This document shows positions 46,914 through 53,589 of a DNA stretch of 64,000 nucleotides, one piece after another. This DNA is from Slackia isoflavoniconvertens (GTDB lineage Bacteria; Actinomycetota; Coriobacteriia; Coriobacteriales; Eggerthellaceae): NCBI RefSeq assembly GCF_003725955.1, contig NZ_QIBZ01000012.1:1-64000 (forward strand). The letters are read 5' to 3'. The notes under the pieces are model-generated. The model ran no database searches, had not been told where the DNA came from, and saw nothing but the letters and a program-made list of their open reading frames with translations. The first letter of the stretch is position 1, and each line of letters opens with the position of its first letter. Both the position numbers and the translations under genes were made by a program.

Positions 46914-48155
46914 TTACTTGCCGGTAAGTGTCGTTTCTTGACGAATAAGGCCCTCGTCATAAAGCTGGGCAATTTCCTCGTCGCTCACGCCGAGACCATG
47001 CAGGATCTCTTCGTTGTGCTGGCCGACAAGCGGCATGCCGCGCTGAATCTTGCCCGGGTTCTTCTTCAACTTCGGAACCACGTTCACACCGCGCATCGTT
47101 TCGTCATCGTGGGCGTTTTTCCACGTGGTAAACGTTTCACGCGCTTTGTAGTGAGGGTCGGCATCGCAATCGGCGAACGTATAAATGCGGCTGCAGGGAA
47201 CGCCTGCTTCGAGCAGGATTTCCTCAGCCTCGGCACCCGTATGCGTACCGAAGAATTCGGCGAGCTTGCCCTCCAAAATATCGCCAGCGGGCGTACCCAT
47301 GCCGCACAGGCCCATGCCGTCATAGAACGGATCTTCGGCAATGTCGATGCCGAGCACCTTGCATGCGTTGCGCACAACGCCGGCACCCAGAATGAGGATG
47401 TACAGATTCACGCCATCTTTGCAGGTATAGGTGCCGTATCCCGCAGAGCTCGTCGAGTGGGACCCCTCGCGCTTGGGCAGCACGCCGGCATTGAGGTAAT
47501 TCACCACATAGAAGCCCGAGCAGCGCACCATAGCCTCATACTGTGCAGCATCGATTGAATCGCCCTGACCGGTTTCCTTGGCGCGGTTAAGGGCGGCCAA
47601 CGCTCCGACGATGGCAAACAGGCCAACAAAGTAGTCGGAAGGCTGCGGGAACGCGGGCACGGGAGCTCGATCGGGGAAGCCGTTCATTTCCATATAGCCC
47701 GAAAACGCCTGACCGATGGCATCAAAGCTCGCGCGGCTTACGTAGCCGGGGTCGCCCGTTTGACCAAAACCCGAAATATGAACAATGACGAGCGCCGGAT
47801 TGACCTCCCACAACGCCTCGTCGCTCATGCCCCACTTGTCCATCTGGCCGCCACGGAAACCGTCAACCAGAATGTCGGCGTTTTCAAGCAGCTTGTAGAA
47901 CAGCTCACGGCCACGGCCATGGCGCACGTCCATGCATAGCGATCGGGAGTTGCGACGATCCATGCGCGTGCCCCAACCGGGGAGCGCTGGGTTCGGACGG
48001 CTTGTGTCGCGGCCTTTGGGATTCTCAATGCCAATAACATCGGCGCCCAAATCGCCCAACATAGCGCAAGCAAACGGCCCAGCAATTGCCTGCGAAAGAT
48101 TAAGAACCTTCACGCCCTGCAGCGGGCCAAATGGTTCGAACGTTTCTTCTGCCAT
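46914..48155 (-). CDS. CaiB-type family III CoA-transferase 3
   Basis: A third 413-residue family III CoA-transferase. Landmarks are FGPLQGVKVLNLSQAIAGPFACAMLGDLGADVIGIEN, DRRNSRSLCMD, LWEVNPALVIVHISGFGQTGDPGY and the catalytic Asp174 in QPSDYFVGLF. The SD is very strong (AAGGAGGAGG). It is transcribed alone and ended by a terminator. Three non-identical CoA-transferases within 6.5 kb without acyl-CoA dehydrogenase, hydratase or ligase is unusual. This suggests that CoA activation happens here and further steps are encoded elsewhere. Confidence 0.93.
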   Translation of the reverse strand: MAEETFEPFGPLQGVKVLNLSQAIAGPFACAMLGDLGADVIGIENPKGRDTSRPNPALPGWGTRMDRRNSRSLCMDVRHGRGRELFYKLLENADILVDGFRGGQMDKWGMSDEALWEVNPALVIVHISGFGQTGDPGYVSRASFDAIGQAFSGYMEMNGFPDRAPVPAFPQPSDYFVGLFAIVGALAALNRAKETGQGDSIDAAQYEAMVRCSGFYVVNYLNAGVLPKREGSHSTSSAGYGTYTCKDGVNLYILILGAGVVRNACKVLGIDIAEDPFYDGMGLCGMGTPAGDILEGKLAEFFGTHTGAEAEEILLEAGVPCSRIYTFADCDADPHYKARETFTTWKNAHDDETMRGVNVVPKLKKNPGKIQRGMPLVGQHNEEILHGLGVSDEEIAQLYDEGLIRQETTLTGK

Positions 48156-48585
48156 GTTTCCTCCTCCTTGCATGTGGATACGGAAGGAAAAGCAAAAACC
48201 ATGCCAGAAGCTAGCCGCGCCGCCGAAAACGCCGTTTCCGCCGAGCCGCTACAGGTGGCGTTTATCGCCCGATGCGCCCACGCCGCGTGGGACCGACGTA
48301 TTGCGTGCCGTGACCCGCGACGAACGGCCGCTTAAACAAGTAGATGATAACCCGGGAATATCGCTTCGTATGGCCCAGCGCTGCCTTACGAGCATTTGCA
48401 AGAAAACCGATGCACAAACGTGCGTTGGGTTTACGAAGGTCATGGGGGAGATAAACTCGATTAGACACGAAGAACCTCGGCCCCTCCCTCCGAGACGTAT
48501 TCGCTTAAAGGGGGTACAATGGGGGTCGTTTGGAAAGCCGCGCAACGCGCGACTGTAGCCACGTTCGCAGAGAGAGGAACTTTCC
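48156..48585. other. Divergent 430-bp intergenic region
   Basis: The interval lies between CoA-transferase 3 and the DDAH-like gene. A TACAAT (48515-48520) can be the -10 of the plus-strand gene; a matching -35 is not evident. No SARP-like 11-bp repeats, gene or clear hairpin terminator were found here. Confidence 0.4.
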
Positions 48586-49362
48586 ATGGCTAAGTTTTCC
48601 CACGTTATTGTCCGCCGCCCCGGCAAATCGCTGTGCGACGGCATCACCAGCGCACCCGAGCTGGGCAAGCCGATTTACGAGAAGGCGATTAAGCAGCATG
48701 ACGCCTACATCGAAGCCTTGAAGCAGTGTGGCGTGGACGTTACCGTGCTTCCCGCAATGGAAGAGTATCCCGACAGCTGCTTCGTCGAGGACACCGCCGT
48801 TATCACCCGCTGCGGCGCCATCATCGACAACCCAGGCGCTGGCACCCGCAATGGCGAGGCCAAGGAAATGGAGCCCACCATTCGCCAGTTCTTCGACGAC
48901 GATCACATCGCCCACATCACCGCTCCTGGCACGCTCGAGGGTGGCGACGTCATGATGGTCGGCGACCACTTCTATGTGGGCCGCTCCGCCCGCACCAACG
49001 AAGAGGGCATTCGCCAGTTCATCGAAATTCTCGAGGGCTGGGGCCTTTCGGGCAGCGAGGTGCCGCTGGAGTACGTGCTGCACCTGAAGACCGGCGTGAA
49101 CTACCTGGAAGACAACAACATGCTCGTTTCTGGCGAGTTCAAGACCAAGCCCGACTTCGAGAAGTACAACAAGGTTGAAATTCCCGAGGACGAGGCTTAT
49201 GCCGCCAACTGCATTTGGGTCAACGGCACCGTCATCGTGCCCGAGGGCTACCCCACCGTGCTCAAGGCCGTGCAGGATCTGGGCTACAAAACGCTCACCG
49301 TTGATACGTCTGAGTACCGCAAAATCGACGGCGGCCTGAGCTGCCTGAGCCTGCGCTTCTAA
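48586..49362 (+). CDS. Dimethylargininase/arginine deiminase-like amidinohydrolase (DDAH family)
   Basis: This 258-residue beta-propeller enzyme of the amidinotransferase superfamily matches N(omega)-dimethylarginine dimethylaminohydrolase in length and layout. Landmarks: FSHVIVRRPGKSL, the acidic pair region SCFVEDTAVI (about 63-72), GTLEGGDVM, the catalytic His in LHLKTGVNYL (about 165-174) and the catalytic Cys in GGLSCLSLRF at the very end. It would hydrolyse methylarginines (or arginine) to citrulline plus amine. SD AGAGGAA lies 7 nt upstream. It is monocistronic with a strong terminator. Confidence 0.9.
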   Translation: MAKFSHVIVRRPGKSLCDGITSAPELGKPIYEKAIKQHDAYIEALKQCGVDVTVLPAMEEYPDSCFVEDTAVITRCGAIIDNPGAGTRNGEAKEMEPTIRQFFDDDHIAHITAPGTLEGGDVMMVGDHFYVGRSARTNEEGIRQFIEILEGWGLSGSEVPLEYVLHLKTGVNYLEDNNMLVSGEFKTKPDFEKYNKVEIPEDEAYAANCIWVNGTVIVPEGYPTVLKAVQDLGYKTLTVDTSEYRKIDGGLSCLSLRF

Positions 49363-49405
49363 TTCGCGCATCTCACTTGTAAACGTGCCATTCGCGCACA
49401 TGCAC

Positions 49406-49435
49406 AAAGGGAGTCGAGCAATCGACTCCCTTTTT
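49406..49435 (+). terminator. Intrinsic terminator of the DDAH-like gene
   Basis: A perfect 11-bp stem (49406-49416 with 49421-49431), loop gcaa, then a six-T tract. Confidence 0.92.
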
Positions 49436-49484
49436 TAATGAGGCAAGCCATTTCGCGCATTCGCACAGGCACCAGTGGCGCCGA

Positions 49485-50231
49485 CTAAAACGCAACACCC
49501 AGCATAATGAGCGCAACGCACAGAGCGAAGGCCGCATAGTCTCGCGCCACGAACGGGTGGCGATCGTAGGCGCTCTCACGCGTGCGCAAGTAAAACCCCC
49601 GCTGCTCGGCAGCAAGCGCCGTGGCGTCGGTTTTGCCCACCGAAGAAAGCAATAGCGGCACGCACAAAGGCAGCATGAGACGCATTCTCTTGAAAGGGTT
49701 CTTCGTATCGTATTCGACGCCGCGCGCGGTTTGGGCCTCCATGATGGCAGTCATTTCCTGCGAGAAAATAGGCACAAAACGCAGTGCCGTGGTAAACGTG
49801 AACGCATAGCGATACGGAATATGCAGCTTCTCGACGCAGGCGTTCGCAAGATCGCCAAGCGGAGTAACCATGAGCATGAGCAACAGCGGCGTCGCCACGC
49901 CGAGCAGGCGAAGGCACGCCTTGCTGCCCGTAATAAGACCCTCATCGGTGGCAAACCCAAACACAGGCGTGCCCGCACGCATGAAAAGAACTTGCAGCAC
50001 AAATAAGATGAGCGCAAGCGGCACGAGCAGTTTCATGAGCACGACCAAACGGCCCGCAACACCCGCGTAAGCCCCCATAAGCAACGTGAACGCGAGCAGC
50101 CCTACAAGCATGGCGTAAGAATTGGTCAGAAACATCGCCGCGATAATGGAGGCGGCAAGCGCCACCTTCACCACGGGGTTCAGCTTATGCAGCAGCGTGT
50201 CGCCCGGCATATAGTCGATGACGTTAAGCAC
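49485..50231 (-). CDS. ecfT: ECF transporter T component
   Basis: This transmembrane coupling subunit holds the S component and transmits ATP hydrolysis. The 248-residue protein has about five membrane segments and two coupling motifs of the Ala-Arg-Gly type (EAQTARGVEYD and AAEQRGFYLR) in the C-terminal cytoplasmic helices. The start is GTG 50231, overlapping the end of the ATPase gene by 8 bases, with AAGGAG 10 nt upstream; this removes a long unrelated N-terminus. It is last in the S-AA'-T operon, in which transcription is controlled by a Trp-codon leader. Confidence 0.9.
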   Translation of the reverse strand: MLNVIDYMPGDTLLHKLNPVVKVALAASIIAAMFLTNSYAMLVGLLAFTLLMGAYAGVAGRLVVLMKLLVPLALILFVLQVLFMRAGTPVFGFATDEGLITGSKACLRLLGVATPLLLMLMVTPLGDLANACVEKLHIPYRYAFTFTTALRFVPIFSQEMTAIMEAQTARGVEYDTKNPFKRMRLMLPLCVPLLLSSVGKTDATALAAEQRGFYLRTRESAYDRHPFVARDYAAFALCVALIMLGVAF

Positions 50232-52020
50232 GGCAAGCCAGCTCCTTCGAAACGGCAACAATGTCCGACACTTCGGAAAGCCCCGCGAACGCCGGCGATA
50301 CCTCGGCCGCGAGCCTTTTCGCAAGTGCGATGGCCTGAGGAGGCTCGACGAAGGCGCTCTGCATGAGGCCGTCGTTCGCGAACACATCGGCGCACGTTCC
50401 GCGCCCAAGAATTTCCCCGTTCGCCATGACCACCAGGCGGTCGGCGAAATCGCTCACCACTTCCATGTCGTGGCACACCATGACCACCGCGCTTCCCGCC
50501 GCCGCCATGTCGCGCACGGTTTCCATGACCGTCATGCACTCGCGGTAGTCAAGCCCGCTCGTGGGCTCGTCGAGCACGATGATCTGCGGCTCGCCCACCA
50601 CGACCGACGCAAGCGCAACCATCTGGCGCTGGCCGCGCGACAGCGAAAACGGCGCTTCATCGAGCGGAAGGCCGAACCGCTCGCACGTCGCTTTGGCGCG
50701 CGCAGATGCCTCGTCCAGCGAAACACCCTGCAACAGCAGCCCGAACGCAACTTCGTCGAGCACGGTATCTTTGCAAATTTGACGATCAGGATTTTGGAAC
50801 AGCGTGGACACGTGACGGGCAATGCGGCTCGTGGGAACCTCGCGCGTATTCAAGCCAGCAACAACCACGTTGCCCTCAGCGGGCTTGAGCAAACCATTGA
50901 GCAACTTGGTGAACGTGGTTTTGCCCGCGCCATTCTGCCCCACAATACCGACGATTTCGCCAGGGAATACTTCAAAATCGAGCGCTCGCACCGAAGCGCC
51001 GCCGCCTGGATAGGAATAGCCCACGCCTTCAAAACGAGCCACCGGCTCGCCAGTGCGCGCAGAGGAGGCGGCGGCAACAACGGAATCACCGTCAATCGAT
51101 GAGTCGCACGGCGAACTCGGCACGACAGGCACCGCACAAGCCCCTTCAACGACGGCGCCGCGCACGCCCTCGCCCACGATGCGGGCAACAAGCGCCGCCA
51201 CCTCATCGACGGAAAGCGCCGGCCCACCCGGCTCGCACAGCCCCGCCGCCGCAAGCGAGTTCGACACGCGGGCGACGCGCGGGCTATCAACGCCAATCTC
51301 ACGCAGTCGCTCGCCATGCGAGAACACCTTGCGCGGCGTATCGTCGAATATCAGTTTTCCCTGTTCAAACACCACAACCCGACTGCAGTATTCCGAAAGC
51401 AACGCAACCTTCTGCTCAATAACCACCACGGTGATGCCGGCCGATCGGTTCACTTCGCGCAGCGTTTCGAACACAAGCGTTGAAGACGCCGGGTCGAGCG
51501 CTGCGGTGGGTTCATCGAGCACCAGAACGCGCGGGCGCAACGCCAGAATAGCCGCAATGGCAACCTTTTGCTTTTGACCACCCGAAAGCGTTGCGATTTC
51601 GCGATCGCACAAATCTTCGATGCCCACCGTTTCGAGCGCCTGCTGCATACGAGCGGGGATTTCATCGCGCGTCACGCCGAAATTCTCCAGCCCGAACAGC
51701 AACTCGTCACGCACATTCGATGCCACGAACTGAGCATCGGTATCTTGCAACACGCTTCCTACCAGGCGTGATACATCGGTTAGGGTAACCTCGCATGTAT
51801 CTTTGCCATCGACCAGGCACGCCCCGTACAGCTCGCCCGTGAAGTGGTGTGGCACCGCGCCCGACATAACGCCCGCCAGAGTCGACTTGCCGGCACCCGA
51901 CGGCCCAATGACCCCCACGAATTCGCCCTCGGCAACGGCGAGTGATACCCGTTCGAGCGCGTGACGTTGCGCGCCTGAATACGTGAACGTTACGTCTTTA
52001 ACTTCGATGATCGAATTCAT
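50224..52020 (-). CDS. ECF transporter duplicated ATPase (EcfA-EcfA' fusion)
   Basis: Two ABC ATPase domains lie in one 598-residue chain. Domain 1 (about 1-240) has Walker A GPSGAGKST, signature LSGGQKQK and Walker B VLVLDEP. Domain 2 (about 330-570) has GQNGAGKTT, LSRGQRQM and IIVLDEPTSGLD. A Ser/Ala/Val-rich linker joins them. Each domain's ATP sites form with the other, so no partner is needed. Fused EcfAA' is known in Actinobacteria. AAAGGT lies 5 nt before the ATG. It follows the S component after 84 bp. Confidence 0.93.
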   Translation of the reverse strand: MNSIIEVKDVTFTYSGAQRHALERVSLAVAEGEFVGVIGPSGAGKSTLAGVMSGAVPHHFTGELYGACLVDGKDTCEVTLTDVSRLVGSVLQDTDAQFVASNVRDELLFGLENFGVTRDEIPARMQQALETVGIEDLCDREIATLSGGQKQKVAIAAILALRPRVLVLDEPTAALDPASSTLVFETLREVNRSAGITVVVIEQKVALLSEYCSRVVVFEQGKLIFDDTPRKVFSHGERLREIGVDSPRVARVSNSLAAAGLCEPGGPALSVDEVAALVARIVGEGVRGAVVEGACAVPVVPSSPCDSSIDGDSVVAAASSARTGEPVARFEGVGYSYPGGGASVRALDFEVFPGEIVGIVGQNGAGKTTFTKLLNGLLKPAEGNVVVAGLNTREVPTSRIARHVSTLFQNPDRQICKDTVLDEVAFGLLLQGVSLDEASARAKATCERFGLPLDEAPFSLSRGQRQMVALASVVVGEPQIIVLDEPTSGLDYRECMTVMETVRDMAAAGSAVVMVCHDMEVVSDFADRLVVMANGEILGRGTCADVFANDGLMQSAFVEPPQAIALAKRLAAEVSPAFAGLSEVSDIVAVSKELACRA

Positions 52021-52104
52021 GGCTGACCTTTCGGAAACCTATATGCGAGATAGTACTTAATTACTTTTAGATACTTGATAACCTTTAGAAAGGTTAAGTG
52101 AGGC

Positions 52105-52677
52105 CTAATCTTCGACCTTCAGAGCCTTCTTAATGGGCACATAAAGCGCCTGGCACAGAATGGCGTTGAACACCGCCGTGGCGATAACAACGGGAAGCAT
52201 TGCAGCAGCAAGTTCCCCCACCACGCCGATCATGGCCATCTTGATAACCATGAAAATGCAGCCCGAAAGCACCGTGGTCACAAACGTGCCGACCAAAGGA
52301 ATAATCTTTTTCGCCGGCGTCTTCATGCCCGCCTTTACGATGAGCGCCATAACCACCGCGGCAACGCCTTCCGCTGCGAAATCGATAAACGGCGACGTGG
52401 TGGTAATTTGAATAACAGCCGCAGAAATAAGGCCAATGGCCAGGGCTTGGCCGATATTTGGACGAACCACCAAAATAGTCAGGCAGAACGCCGAGATAAT
52501 GAACTCGGGCGAAATCATGCCGCCCGTGGCGCCAGAAATCGCCTTACCCACAAACATATTCAGAATAAAGCCCGCCGCGAGCAAAATGGCGAGCAGCACG
52601 AGCGCTTTAATGTCGAGCTTTCCGCGATCGACGGTTGCGACGGTACGGGGCTGGGCGGTAGTAGCATTTTCAGACAT
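52105..52677 (-). CDS. ECF transporter S component, predicted tryptophan-specific (TrpP-like)
   Basis: This 190-residue membrane protein has five to six hydrophobic segments. The stretch GGMISPEFIISAFCLTILV followed by ALAIGLISAAVIQITTTSPF recalls the TrpP group of small tryptophan uptake proteins; this is my recollection, not a search. It is first in an operon with a fused ATPase and EcfT, which is a dedicated (group I) ECF layout. The upstream leader peptide with three Trp codons makes tryptophan or a Trp-linked compound the likely substrate. GAAAGGA lies 8 nt before the ATG. Confidence 0.85.
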   Translation of the reverse strand: MSENATTAQPRTVATVDRGKLDIKALVLLAILLAAGFILNMFVGKAISGATGGMISPEFIISAFCLTILVVRPNIGQALAIGLISAAVIQITTTSPFIDFAAEGVAAVVMALIVKAGMKTPAKKIIPLVGTFVTTVLSGCIFMVIKMAMIGVVGELAAAMLPVVIATAVFNAILCQALYVPIKKALKVED

Positions 52678-52738
52678 GAGATGCGTCCTTTCGAGGAAAG
52701 CCTGTCAAAGTCGCCCGTTAGCACTATTCGCTAATGCC

Positions 52739-52769
52739 ACCTGTTAAATGCTACGAGCATTTAACAGGT
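52739..52769. repeat. Palindromic element copy C
   Basis: A perfect 14-bp inverted repeat, ACCTGTTAAATGCT / AGCATTTAACAGGT, with loop acg. It lies 62 bp upstream of the S-component gene, in its mRNA leader. Confidence 0.85.
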
Positions 52770-52822
52770 CGGGGGCAGGTTGAGTAACAGGCTGAATGAG
52801 CATTGTTCGAAGAAGTAGAGGC

Positions 52823-52842
52823 GCGTGATGCGAATGCGGTCG
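52823..52842. repeat. Inverted copy of the leader-peptide segment
   Basis: This is the reverse complement of 52957-52976 at 19 of 20 positions. On the operon mRNA it lies downstream of the terminator and could pair with codons 13-20 of the leader peptide. Confidence 0.65.
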
Positions 52843-52884
52843 ATGCCTTTTACGTTGGGGCGCCCAAGGAAGTTCGGCGCATAC

Positions 52885-52912
52885 AAAAAGGCCCTCGGTC
52901 TAACCGAGGGCC
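52885..52912 (-). terminator. Attenuator terminator of the ECF operon
   Basis: A perfect 10-bp GC-rich stem (52890-52899 with 52903-52912), loop of three, is followed by five U on the mRNA. It lies 33 nt after the stop of the Trp leader peptide and before the structural genes, as in a classical attenuator. Confidence 0.9.
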
Positions 52913-52945
52913 CCTATTCGCCAAACTATAAAAGGCGTGAGGAAC

Positions 52946-53014
52946 TCACAGTCGACCGACCGTATTCGCATCACGCCACCACCAGTTCATGAGGTTGTTC
53001 TGAATGCTGTTCAT
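52946..53014 (-). CDS. Trp-rich leader peptide (attenuation control of the ECF operon)
   Basis: This 22-codon reading frame starts MNSIQNNLMNWWWRD and has an ideal ribosome-binding site (GAAAGGAG, 8 nt before ATG). Codons 11-13 are three consecutive TGG. The mRNA around codons 13-15 (GGCGUGA, 52971-52977) can pair with UCACGCC just after the stop (52934-52940). UCGGUC in codons 19-21 can pair with GACCGA inside the terminator. A ribosome stalled at the Trp codons would break the first pairing and permit the second, preventing termination. The function is regulatory; the peptide itself is probably not active. Confidence 0.88.
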   Translation of the reverse strand: MNSIQNNLMNWWWRDANTVGRL

Positions 53015-53076
53015 GCTGGTGGCTCCTTTCGGAAAATCGTCTGCAGCGCGTGAGCGCTGCGTTTTCGCTGCCACGC

Positions 53077-53104
53077 ACTATAGCACACTAAAGCACGCTA
53101 GCAA
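53077..53104 (-). promoter_or_regulatory. Promoter of the Trp leader/ECF operon with tandem 10-mers
   Basis: The -35 TTGCTA and -10 TATAGT are 16 bp apart on the minus strand. The spacer and -10 are made of two tandem 10-mers, GTGCTTTAGT and GTGCTATAGT, which could also be an operator. Shortly downstream the leader can form a 7-bp hairpin (53043-53049 with 53054-53060). Confidence 0.7.
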
Positions 53105-53589
53105 TAAAAATTTCGTGAATTGTTTTCCGCCTGCGCTTCGTTCGCGCATTGCCAGGCATAATAGCCAACGTTGTTTTTAACCGCGCTTTATTCGATCGCA
53201 TATCGATTGCGCCCAAGAGCCTTGGCGGCTCGGTGAATGCGGATTGACTCCCCGCTTCCCATGTAACTCGCCCGGGGCTCCGCACACGACGATTGGCCTC
53301 ACATGGCGGGTTGTTCTCGCGTTTCGCGCAACAGTCCAAAAGAAATGGCATACAAGGCAAGCGTCTCGCTCGCCTGACTTTCGCTGCGGCTTTATGCCGC
53401 TTGGCACTTTGCGACCTTTCGGCCGTAGCACCCGTATGCCGCTCTGCGGCTGCAGGCGCCACGTCCATCATGCCCGCAGAAACGGCTGCGCACGCATCCA
53501 TTTCGCCCGCATGCCTGCTCGCCTCGTGCCACGTGCGACCTCGCATTCAATTCGCATCGCGTTAAAGCACCTGACCAAAGGAGCACGTC
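53105..53589 (+). other. Long 5' region of the DEAD-box helicase gene
   Basis: About 480 bp without a gene precede the helicase. The plus-strand RNA would contain several GC-rich hairpins (for example GCGGC-N5-GCCGC near 53383-53400). No clear promoter was identified. Long untranslated leaders are known for cold-shock DEAD-box helicase genes; relevance here is inference. Confidence 0.4.
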
